From contig JAJYDJ010000004.1 of the NCBI GenBank assembly GCA_021777565.1, positions 1 through 64,000 of the forward strand: a DNA stretch of 64,000 nt, given 5' to 3'. A program made the translations under genes and the position numbers. Source of the DNA: a bacterium. Its GTDB lineage: Bacteria > Patescibacteria > Microgenomatia > Levybacterales > UBA12049. Each line of letters begins with the position of its first letter. Position 1 is the stretch's first letter. Below the pieces are notes generated by a model. That model saw nothing but the letters and a program-made list of their open reading frames with translations. It was not told where the DNA came from and searched no databases. Below are positions 52,199 through 59,682 of this stretch, piece after piece.

Positions 52199-53173
52199 TT
52201 AAGGGTGCAATTTCCCAGGATTTCTTGGAAACAAAATCGAATCTTCAACTGAATTAAGTTTAAGTAATTTACATATAAAACGATCAATCCCCAAACAAAA
52301 TCCTGCGTGATCTGGTGCACCAAGTCTAAATATGTCTAAAAAATCATCATAATCATGAACATTAAGTTTTTTTTCTATAATTCTTCGAGTTAAAATATCT
52401 ATATTTGTTTCCCGTTGTGCTCCTGATGCAATTTCCCAACCATCGAAAATAAGATCAAATGTTGCCGTATATTTATCGTCTTTTTTCAATTTAGTATAGA
52501 ATTTTTTTACAACAGATGGATATTGAGTAACAAAGAAGATGTTTACACCTTGTGAACTCATAATCTCACCCAATTTCTTTTCCCTTTCATAGCCTGGATC
52601 TTCACCCCATGTTATGTCAATATTGTGTTCTTGTAAAATTCTTATGGCTTCATCATATGTTAAACGTAATAGAGGGTAAGTGATATTTAAGGGTTTTATT
52701 ATCTTATGATATTTTTCTACTGTTGCTGTTAACACATAATTTATAATATCTTCGAGAATAACCATTATTTCATTTTCATCTTGAATATATGCTATTTCTA
52801 CATCTAATCCCCAAGATTCCACAGAATGACGAGGAGTAACAATCTCATTGTCTCTCCAAAACTGTGCAAGACTATAAATTTTAGAAAAACCCGCTGCCAT
52901 TAGCATCTGTTTATGTAATTGTACTGATTGAATTAGATATGAATCCTGACCATAGTAATTTAATTTAAATAGTTCTTTAGTAGGATCTTTTACTGGATCT
53001 GTTGGGACAGAAACTATACTAGGCAAGTGAACTTCTAGAAAGTCTCTCTGATATAAAAATTGTCGTACTTTTTGGAAAACATATGATCTTATCTCAAAGG
53101 TTGTCCTTTGCTTAGGCAAAGACAAATATCGAAGTCTTTCAATAGTTGTTGAATTATAAGTTTTATTTGTCAT
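52199..53173 (-). CDS. stand-alone AspRS/AsnRS-like catalytic core (asparagine-synthetase-A-related type)
   Basis: A 324-residue class II synthetase core without the anticodon-binding OB domain. Motif 1 is FEIRSYVFQKVRQFLYQRDF; QSVQLHKQ (82-89) matches the QSPQLxKQ amino-acid site of AspRS with its Lys; motif 2 is FWRDNE then RHSVESWGLDVE; GAQRETN has the side-chain-binding Arg (254); motif 3 is GFCLGIDRFICKLL to ILFPR. Archaeal proteins of this architecture (AS-AR) make asparagine from aspartate through an adenylate. So it should activate aspartate or a close analogue without tRNA recognition. It diverges from the glycosyltransferase across two palindromes. Very AT-rich. A Lys rather than the AsnRS-type residue argues against asparagine as substrate. 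Confidence 0.85.
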   Translation of the reverse strand: MTNKTYNSTTIERLRYLSLPKQRTTFEIRSYVFQKVRQFLYQRDFLEVHLPSIVSVPTDPVKDPTKELFKLNYYGQDSYLIQSVQLHKQMLMAAGFSKIYSLAQFWRDNEIVTPRHSVESWGLDVEIAYIQDENEIMVILEDIINYVLTATVEKYHKIIKPLNITYPLLRLTYDEAIRILQEHNIDITWGEDPGYEREKKLGEIMSSQGVNIFFVTQYPSVVKKFYTKLKKDDKYTATFDLIFDGWEIASGAQRETNIDILTRRIIEKKLNVHDYDDFLDIFRLGAPDHAGFCLGIDRFICKLLKLNSVEDSILFPRNPGKLHP

Positions 53174-53224
53174 ATTGAATGAGGTCTTGTTCGGTAACTA
53201 TTGGTTTATATGTTATATGCACTA

Positions 53225-53271
53225 TACCATAGTTATGGTAATATACCATTTGTACTTTTGTAGTACAAATG
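53225..53271. promoter_or_regulatory. two palindromes in a divergent promoter region
   Basis: TACCATA-GT-TATGGTA (53225-53240) and CATTTGTACT-TTTGT-AGTACAAATG (53247-53271) are both perfect inverted repeats, placed side by side between the divergent synthetase-like and glycosyltransferase genes. Spacing suggests two regulator dimers. A TATCAT ends five bases before the ATG at 53305. Confidence 0.55.
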
Positions 53272-53304
53272 CTGACGATAAATAATCCAGTAATATCATA
53301 AGTC

Positions 53305-54339
53305 ATGGAGACACATGTACCCAAAAAGAAAAACGAGATGTATATCTTTGTTATCGTTCCCGCCCTTAATGAAGAAACGGAATTGCCAAAATTCTTCGAT
53401 TCATTACGAGAACAAAAAACAGATTTTTCTTTCTCAGTTGTTATTATAGATAATAATAGTACAGATAATACTGCTGCTGTTGCTCGTTCTTACAGCGCTA
53501 CTGTTATTTCCTGTAAAGAACAAGGTATCGGTCCTGCACGGGCTACAGGAGTGAATTATGTACTTGAAAAGTTTCAAGAAGATTGTGCTAACTTGCTCAT
53601 TGTTCAACTCGATGCTGATGAAGTTCTTGATCCAGGATATATACAAGCAGTAGGGGAAGCATTTATTGCAAATCCACATCTCATGGTATCTGTCGGCCCA
53701 ACTATTTATACATTTATGTCAGATACCGAGAAAAAAATTATCTCTACAGGGAAAGAATTTCGCAATACATTCCAAATCGAAGAAATGAAAGATCTTTTTT
53801 CTAGGCATAGCAGAGATATCGCAGATTATATTATCACACCAAGGTGTAGACATCTTATTGGTGGCAATACTGCATATCGTGCAAGTGTCTTTTCTCTTCC
53901 TCATGTTGGATATTCGCAAGGAAACGGATGGGAATCGGTAGTTATCTCTGTCCGCCTTCACCAAGTGATTAGTGACGACGGATTTGGCTTTGTTCCAGAA
54001 CAAAAAGTTTATACGTCCGCACGCGCATACAGCGATGAGGAAGGGATTATAACAAAAGAAAAGATTGAACATATTAAAAAGCTCGGATACATTCCTCCAT
54101 TTAAGCTTCACCAAGCGATTTCCCCTGCTGAAACAGCAAAGAATCTTATTCATGAGATTGAAAAGGAATTATACCAACTTGCAGAAGATGAATATGTCTC
54201 AGAAATTATTTACTACACAGAAGGGACTCATCCTCCTGATGAGGTTACGGAAAAGCGTCTATTGCCTGCTCTTCATGCAGCGACAAAGCAAGAAATTTCA
54301 AATAAATTTGTGGTTATTGGAAAGAGAAAATTCTCCTAA
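53305..54339 (+). CDS. family 2 glycosyltransferase of the island cargo
   Basis: GT-A enzyme with FVIVPALNEETELPKFFDSL, IIDNNSTDNT, GPARATGVNYVL and QLDADEVLDPG (DxD), then an acceptor region HLIGGNTAYRASVF and GNGWESVVISVRL. 344 residues with no membrane segment. The ATG has TATCAT five bases upstream (leaderless). Its stop overlaps the convergent nucleotidyltransferase stop by four bases. In this cargo it might add a sugar to a small molecule or peptide; this is inference. Confidence 0.85.
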   Translation: METHVPKKKNEMYIFVIVPALNEETELPKFFDSLREQKTDFSFSVVIIDNNSTDNTAAVARSYSATVISCKEQGIGPARATGVNYVLEKFQEDCANLLIVQLDADEVLDPGYIQAVGEAFIANPHLMVSVGPTIYTFMSDTEKKIISTGKEFRNTFQIEEMKDLFSRHSRDIADYIITPRCRHLIGGNTAYRASVFSLPHVGYSQGNGWESVVISVRLHQVISDDGFGFVPEQKVYTSARAYSDEEGIITKEKIEHIKKLGYIPPFKLHQAISPAETAKNLIHEIEKELYQLAEDEYVSEIIYYTEGTHPPDEVTEKRLLPALHAATKQEISNKFVVIGKRKFS

Positions 54340-55070
54340 AGAGATAAACCTTCGTACTGAGCAAACTCTTCTTCAGCAAGCTTTCTTGCTTCCTTAGGAT
54401 CAGATAGAGAAGTGGAGGTAAAATATTCTGTCAAAATGGTGAGGCATCTCCCCTTGTTAAAAAACGGTGTTTCAATTAAACGTGAAATATCTGAAATATC
54501 ATGAGTCCTTATTGTTTCTCCTTTCTTTCTGTACGTTGGTACTAGTCGTATTTTAGCAGCAGCAATTTCTTCAGGAATTGGTACTTCAAGAGTAATTTTC
54601 TCTCCATTTGCATTGTGTATATATCCTTGAGTAATTTCCATAGTAAATACTTTTCCATTTTTCCCAATAAGCTCTACTTTATTTTTATATCTCTGTGGAT
54701 TTGGGCTTCTATATACATGAATGTTTAATTGCCTTGGTAAGTCTGGAAAATCAGGATCGTTTGCACGGAGCCAGAACCAATGAGGAGATGTGGGAAGACT
54801 GTACCAGCTGAAAGATGTTTGTGCATTGAGATAGGTCAATATTTTTTCTAAAACTTCATTCTCTTCCTCGTACATTGGAATAACTAAAGCAATGTCTATA
54901 TCATGATGAAATCGTGTTATTTTATGTGAAATAAGTGAGTCTACTGCATAGCCAAATTCAAGAAGTGTTCTTAGTGAAAACTTTGGGCAAAAACTTTTTA
55001 GAATCAAAGAAATTTTTATATCTTCATCTATTCTCAGGTTTTCTTTATAAATTTTTGAATTCAAGTTCAT
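54336..55070 (-). CDS. nucleotidyltransferase, lincosamide/aminoglycoside type
   Basis: A 244-residue protein with the Pol-beta-like nucleotidyltransferase signature of ANT(2'')/LinB-type enzymes: FGYAVDSLISHKITRFHHDIDIAL (Gly, AVD, Arg, H-DxD). A second acidic block follows at QLNIHVYRS. Such enzymes adenylylate antibiotics, but small-molecule biosynthetic or tRNA-like substrates are possible. The ATG at 55070 is preferred over 55181, whose extra 37 residues overlap the divergent small gene. Confidence 0.75.
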   Translation of the reverse strand: MNLNSKIYKENLRIDEDIKISLILKSFCPKFSLRTLLEFGYAVDSLISHKITRFHHDIDIALVIPMYEEENEVLEKILTYLNAQTSFSWYSLPTSPHWFWLRANDPDFPDLPRQLNIHVYRSPNPQRYKNKVELIGKNGKVFTMEITQGYIHNANGEKITLEVPIPEEIAAAKIRLVPTYRKKGETIRTHDISDISRLIETPFFNKGRCLTILTEYFTSTSLSDPKEARKLAEEEFAQYEGLSL

Positions 55071-55131
55071 AGCGCACTTGATATAGTTTAATATATTGAT
55101 ATTCAAAAACAAAGTATATAATATATGAAAT

Positions 55132-55410
55132 ATGTCTAGCCAAGAAGCTCCACAAAATAATACAGTCCCAAGCGCAGACACCCCTTCTTATGCAAGGCCT
55201 TTAGAAGGTGATGATCAATGGGTTATTGGGAGTTCTCATAGAAGATATAGCGAACTTTCTGATAATGAACGAGAGGCGTTAGCAAATCATACCCCAACAT
55301 ATTCTCCCCCCGCTGACGGAGAGGTTGTTTTAGGTAGTTCTCATACTGGAGTTCAACATGTAGATAGTACTTCTACTAATAGTGCTGATAATACTAATAC
55401 ATCTAATTAG
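55132..55410 (+). CDS. small disordered protein with repeated GSSH motif, 92 aa
   Basis: Family not recognised. No membrane segment or cysteine; low complexity. Two copies of a short repeat occur: DDQWVIGSSHRR (about 27-38) and DGEVVLGSSHTG (about 62-73). The tail is Ser/Thr/Asn/Asp-only (STSTNSADNTNTSN). TATAAT lies 11 bases before the ATG. It lies directly before aspS. A peptide carrier or substrate for the neighbouring activating enzymes is possible; it could equally be a chance-like hypothetical. Confidence 0.5.
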   Translation: MSSQEAPQNNTVPSADTPSYARPLEGDDQWVIGSSHRRYSELSDNEREALANHTPTYSPPADGEVVLGSSHTGVQHVDSTSTNSADNTNTSN

Positions 55411-55492
55411 TCGATTTACTATATTTTACTACTTTTTCTTTTACTGTTAGATTATTGTTTATATTATATAATTTTTTCTGAATACAAGCTAA

Positions 55493-55521
55493 TTGCATTA
55501 TGTAAGGAAAAAGCCTAGAAT
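55493..55521 (+). promoter_or_regulatory. promoter of the aspartate-activation operon
   Basis: TTGCAT (55493-55498), a 17-base spacer and TAGAAT (55516-55521), then six bases to the ATG of the AspRS gene, again leaderless. It heads a four-gene operon to 60672. Confidence 0.7.
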
Positions 55522-55527
55522 ATCTTT

Positions 55528-56922
55528 ATGCTTGAGAGAGTATATATTAGTGATTTAAAGAATTATATTGGTCAAGATGTTATTGTTGATGGTTGGGTTG
55601 ATGTAAGGCGTGACCATGGTAAACTCATCTTCATAGATCTACGTGATAAATCAGAAAAAGTACAAATAGTATTTCTACCTACTCACCAGGAAGCGCATGA
55701 AACTGCAAAGTCTATCCGTTCAGAATGGGTACTGAGAATAAAAGGAAAAGTGAATGCAAGATCGGAGAAACTTGTAAATAACAATGAATTTAATGGCACA
55801 TTAGAAATTGAAGCATTGAGTGTTGAAGTATTGAATAAATCAGAAGCGCTTCCCATAGATATAAGCACAGATGGTCTTGAAATCAACGAAGAGAATCGAC
55901 TTCGGTATAGATACCTTGACCTAAGAAGAAAACGTATGCAAAGAAATCTTCGCATACGCCATAAGATCATAAAGAAAATGAGAGATTATCTTGATGAACG
56001 TGATTTTATTGAAGTAGAGACTCCAATTTTGACAAAATCGACTCCCGAAGGTGCAAGGGACTATATTGTCCCTTCGAGACAATCTAAAGGAAAATTCTAC
56101 GCACTACCACAATCACCACAACAATATAAACAACTATTGATGGTTGCTGGGATTGAAAAGTATTTTCAGATTGCGCGATGTTTTAGAGATGAAGATACCA
56201 GGTCAGATAGACAGCCAGAGTTCACACAAATGGATCTTGAAATGAGTTTCGTAACACAAGAAGAATTAATCAACTTGAATGAAGAGATGTTGATTCATAT
56301 TGTGCAAACGCTTATACCAGAAAAAAAGATCCAACAAATTCCATTTCCTCGCATTACATATAAAGAGGCTATGGAGAAATATCATACGGATAGACCAGAT
56401 ATTAGAGAAAATAAAGATGATCCGAACCTTCTTGCGTTTTGCTGGGTTGTTGATTTTCCATTCTTCGAAAAAGCCGATAATGGCAGTTGGACATTTACGC
56501 ATAATCCTTTTTCTGCCCCTAAACCAGAATATATGAATGATTTGCTTATGAAAACAAATGTAGAGAATATTATAACAACTCAGTATGATATTGTTTTGAA
56601 TGGGTACGAAATCGGTGGTGGAAGTATTAGGAATCACAACCCAGAGGCATTAAAAGCTGTGTTTGAAATAATGGGATACCCAGAAGATCAAATCTCAAAG
56701 AATTTTGGCCACATGTTGCAAGCGTTGTCATACGGTGCTCCACCACATGGAGGAATTGCTTGGGGATTAGATCGTTTCGTTACCCTCCTCTTAGGAGAAG
56801 ACTCTATTAGAGAGGTTATTCCTTTTGCTAAAACAGGTGAAGGAAAAGATCTTATGATGAGTTCTCCCTCGGAAGTCTCTACTGCCCAGCTACAGGAGTT
56901 GAATATAAAAACTTTAAAATAA
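55528..56922 (+). CDS. bacterial-type aspartyl-tRNA synthetase lacking the GAD domain
   Basis: Full-function AspRS by motif content: anticodon-binding OB domain (DGWVDVRRDHGKLIFIDLRD), motif 1 IRHKIIKKMRDYLDERDF, QSPQQYKQ (195-202, aspartate-binding Lys201), motif 2 CFRDEDTRSDRQPEFTQMDL, GGGSIRNH with Arg, and motif 3 GGIAWGLDRFVTLLL. At 464 residues it is about 120 short of the usual length because the GAD insertion is replaced by a few residues between DRPDIRENK and FCWVVDFPFF. His30 in the OB domain (RRDHG) is the residue linked with non-discriminating AspRS enzymes that also charge tRNA-Asn. Whether it is the only AspRS of the cell cannot be seen. It leads an operon with a dehydrogenase and a reductase fusion, unlike ordinary aspS. 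Confidence 0.9.
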   Translation: MLERVYISDLKNYIGQDVIVDGWVDVRRDHGKLIFIDLRDKSEKVQIVFLPTHQEAHETAKSIRSEWVLRIKGKVNARSEKLVNNNEFNGTLEIEALSVEVLNKSEALPIDISTDGLEINEENRLRYRYLDLRRKRMQRNLRIRHKIIKKMRDYLDERDFIEVETPILTKSTPEGARDYIVPSRQSKGKFYALPQSPQQYKQLLMVAGIEKYFQIARCFRDEDTRSDRQPEFTQMDLEMSFVTQEELINLNEEMLIHIVQTLIPEKKIQQIPFPRITYKEAMEKYHTDRPDIRENKDDPNLLAFCWVVDFPFFEKADNGSWTFTHNPFSAPKPEYMNDLLMKTNVENIITTQYDIVLNGYEIGGGSIRNHNPEALKAVFEIMGYPEDQISKNFGHMLQALSYGAPPHGGIAWGLDRFVTLLLGEDSIREVIPFAKTGEGKDLMMSSPSEVSTAQLQELNIKTLK

Positions 56923-56924
56923 AT

Positions 56925-57671
56925 ATGAAGACTGTACTTATTACTGGTGCGAGCAGTGGAATTGGAAAAGCATGTAGCGAAAAGTTTGCTTCTTCAGGAT
57001 ACCAGGTAGTAATGTGTGCGCGAAGAATAGATAAGTTACAAAGTATATGTCAGGAGTTCCCCGATAAACAGACCTGCATCTATCAAGTAGATGTTTGTAA
57101 TAAAGAAAACGTTGAGTCTATGTTTGAAGATCTTAAGAAGAAAAAGATCACAATAGACATTGTTGTTAATTCTGCTGGATTAGCATTAGGATTAGATGAT
57201 ATACGGGATGCAAATACTTCAGACTGGGATAGTATGATTGATACGAATATCAAGGGTCTGTTATATACTACGCAAGAATTCTTGAAGCAAACGAACAAAG
57301 GACATGTGGTTAACGTAGGATCAATTGCTGGTATTTATGCGTACGCTAAAGGGACAGTATATGCTGCAACAAAATCGGCTGTGAAATTTATTAGCGATGG
57401 GTTACGTAAAGAATTGGTCAGCAATGACATTAAGATTACTAATATACAACCAGGTTTAGTAGAAACAAACTTTAGTAATGTGCGCTTCAATGGTGATAAG
57501 AAGCGAGCAAAAGATGTTTACAAAGGTATCCAGGCACTCACTGGAGATGATATTGCAAACATAGTATTTTATGTTGTGAATACACCAGAACATGTTCAAA
57601 TTACTGAACTGACTGTTATGCCCCTACATCAAGCTTCTGTAGATACAGTATATCGTTCTCAAGATCAATAA
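56925..57671 (+). CDS. short-chain dehydrogenase, YdfG-like
   Basis: NAD(P)-dependent SDR closely resembling YdfG (3-hydroxy-acid/serine dehydrogenase, malonic semialdehyde reductase): TGASSGIGK (cofactor site), the Arg pair CARR for NADP preference, VNSAGLALGLDDI, MIDTNIKGLLYTTQ, catalytic Ser in VGSIAG and YAATK (Tyr-x3-Lys), and the YdfG-type ending NIQPGLVETNFSNVRFNGD. 248 residues. Two bases after aspS and one before the reductase fusion. In this operon it would reduce (or form) a semialdehyde derived from an amino acid. Confidence 0.92.
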   Translation: MKTVLITGASSGIGKACSEKFASSGYQVVMCARRIDKLQSICQEFPDKQTCIYQVDVCNKENVESMFEDLKKKKITIDIVVNSAGLALGLDDIRDANTSDWDSMIDTNIKGLLYTTQEFLKQTNKGHVVNVGSIAGIYAYAKGTVYAATKSAVKFISDGLRKELVSNDIKITNIQPGLVETNFSNVRFNGDKKRAKDVYKGIQALTGDDIANIVFYVVNTPEHVQITELTVMPLHQASVDTVYRSQDQ

Positions 57672-57672
57672 T

Positions 57673-59673
57673 ATGTTGATTAAAGTTACATGCGCATCAA
57701 TAAACCTTCAAAAGCTTAATGAAGATGCAATGGAGATGCTCTCAAATGCATCTTTAGCGAATGATGCAAGTACCATAGCGAAAATAAAGGATGAACTTGG
57801 CTTTCCTGTCGAGCAACTTGCAGTTATTGAGAAGTGCAATGCTGTAATGATTGTTATTGCATATTATGGTGAATATTTGGAGAACTACATTCATAGTAGA
57901 CTATTGGACACATGGGATAAATTATCTCATGGCGGTGTTATAAACTCAGTGAGGCATATAAAGTTTTTTGACAATAGGGATGCAATCCACTACTTAGGAG
58001 AATGTGTGCTTGGATTGCACAGTGTAACTCTAGGAGATTCTCAGGTACTTGCTCAGGTAACCAGCGCTTTACAAGTGGCAGCACAAATTCAACCCAGTAA
58101 TCCTACATTTTCATTTATGGCAAACTGGTTTAAAGATTTATCGAGTGAAGTAAAGTTACGTACATCACTTTTTGATGGAAATATTTCGCTCGAAAGGATA
58201 GCAACTGATTTTATCGCTGAGCATATACAAAAGGACGGAAAAGTCACTATTGTTGGGTACGGTAGGTCAGGCAAGCTTGTCTCAAAAATTCTATCGGAGG
58301 AATTACACTACAATATACAAATTGCTAATCGGACACCGAACATACTTAAACACCTATCACCTAAGAGCGGCGTTATTCCCGTTAGTTTCCAAGATTACAA
58401 TAAAATTCTTGATGTAGATTGTGTAGTTATTGCGCTTTCTTCAAATGGAGAAACACAAAAATACTGTTCAGAGATGCTTTTAATTTGCGATGAATTAAAA
58501 AAGAAACCAAAACTATTTATTGATCTCGCAACTCCTCCATTAATGAGTAAAAATACTGTTCCTTATCTTATCAATATCGAAGACTTATCTACAGTTGCAC
58601 ATAAAAATCTTGATAAACGCATTTCTGAAGTTGCGAAGGCAAGAGATATTGTTAATAAGTCAAGTAACACGTTTATCGAAACGCTTAATAAAGAGATAAG
58701 TGCATTATTGCTTGATGAACAGAGAGAAAAAGTAAATTGCAAAATAGATCCTGTCAAGCTTGAATTGTTTAAATTTAGAAATGATGTGTATAAGTTCATC
58801 AGAGATTATCTTGATAAACTAGATTTTGTTGAGGTGAATACACCTTGTATTGTAGGTGTATCGACGGACCCACCAAAGGTTGATAAAGGAGGAACTCTTG
58901 ATGTCTCTTGGCCTGGTGGGAATAATGCATTCCTCCGTCAATCAAACCAGCTCTATAAGCAGATGATTGTTGCTTCGGGTTTACCAAAAATTTATGAAAT
59001 TGGACCATTCTGGCGCGCAGAGACAACTCCGTCTTATCGTCATTTACAAGAATCAATCGGCCTTGATGTAGAATACAGCAATCCTAAAAATTTGGAAGAA
59101 GTTTATAGGCTTGCTTATGAAATAATTCTTGAAGTAAAAAATCACATTTTCAAACATCATGATATTAAGCGAAAAAATCTACTCCTTCCTCGCTTTGATT
59201 CATTACCTATCTTCACGTATGAGGAGGCTGTAAAACTGTTGAATTCAAAGGGATACGCATTGGCGTTTGGAGAGGATATTGGATTAATGGGTGAGGCGAA
59301 ATTAGGACAGATTGTTCGACGAGAATACAATAGTGATGCACTTATTATCAAAGATTACCCTGACACAATCAAGAAGTTTTATACCAAGAAAAGCAAAGGT
59401 GGGCTAACTGAAACTTTTGATGTTATTATCTGTGGATGGGAATTTGTGAGTGGGGCAGTAAGAGAAACTAATAGAGATCTTATTGAAAAATCAATGAAGT
59501 TATCGGGGATCAATATTCGCAACTACAATTTCTATCTTTCTATCGTAGATGGTGCAGTCCCGCACGGAGGATTCTGTCTTGGATTGGATCGACTTGTGGC
59601 AAAACTCCTTGACCATGAGATGATTACTGATGCCGTAGTCTTCCCACGATCATTTAAGACACTTATTCCGTAA
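57673..59673 (+). CDS. glutamyl-tRNA-reductase-like / AspRS-AsnRS-like fusion enzyme
   Basis: A 666-residue two-module protein. Residues 1 to about 345 match glutamyl-tRNA reductase (HemA): catalytic Cys55 with Asn56 (IEKCNAV, where HemA has STCNRTE), His106 (DAIHYLGE), LGLHSVTLGDSQVLAQV (114-129), Rossmann GKVTIVGYGRSGK (189-201), IANRT and KLFIDLATPP. The Arg that follows C-N in HemA and contacts glutamate is Ala. Residues 365-666 are a class II synthetase core without anticodon domain: QSNQLYKQ (423-430), motif 2 FWRAETTPSYRHLQESIGLD (447 on), GAVRETN (Arg597), motif 3 HGGFCLGLDRLVAKLL (631 on), VVFPR. Both halves keep their catalytic residues. The simplest reading is adenylation of aspartate (or an analogue), transfer to Cys55 and NAD(P)H reduction to an aldehyde. 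I know of no described protein of this design. Confidence 0.88.
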   Translation: MLIKVTCASINLQKLNEDAMEMLSNASLANDASTIAKIKDELGFPVEQLAVIEKCNAVMIVIAYYGEYLENYIHSRLLDTWDKLSHGGVINSVRHIKFFDNRDAIHYLGECVLGLHSVTLGDSQVLAQVTSALQVAAQIQPSNPTFSFMANWFKDLSSEVKLRTSLFDGNISLERIATDFIAEHIQKDGKVTIVGYGRSGKLVSKILSEELHYNIQIANRTPNILKHLSPKSGVIPVSFQDYNKILDVDCVVIALSSNGETQKYCSEMLLICDELKKKPKLFIDLATPPLMSKNTVPYLINIEDLSTVAHKNLDKRISEVAKARDIVNKSSNTFIETLNKEISALLLDEQREKVNCKIDPVKLELFKFRNDVYKFIRDYLDKLDFVEVNTPCIVGVSTDPPKVDKGGTLDVSWPGGNNAFLRQSNQLYKQMIVASGLPKIYEIGPFWRAETTPSYRHLQESIGLDVEYSNPKNLEEVYRLAYEIILEVKNHIFKHHDIKRKNLLLPRFDSLPIFTYEEAVKLLNSKGYALAFGEDIGLMGEAKLGQIVRREYNSDALIIKDYPDTIKKFYTKKSKGGLTETFDVIICGWEFVSGAVRETNRDLIEKSMKLSGINIRNYNFYLSIVDGAVPHGGFCLGLDRLVAKLLDHEMITDAVVFPRSFKTLIP

Positions 59674-59682
59674 TCATATACT

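Noticed and set aside
57673..58715. HemA domain taken as evidence for tetrapyrrole synthesis
   Set aside because: No other haem or chlorophyll gene is nearby, the substrate Arg is lost, and the domain is fused to a synthetase core.
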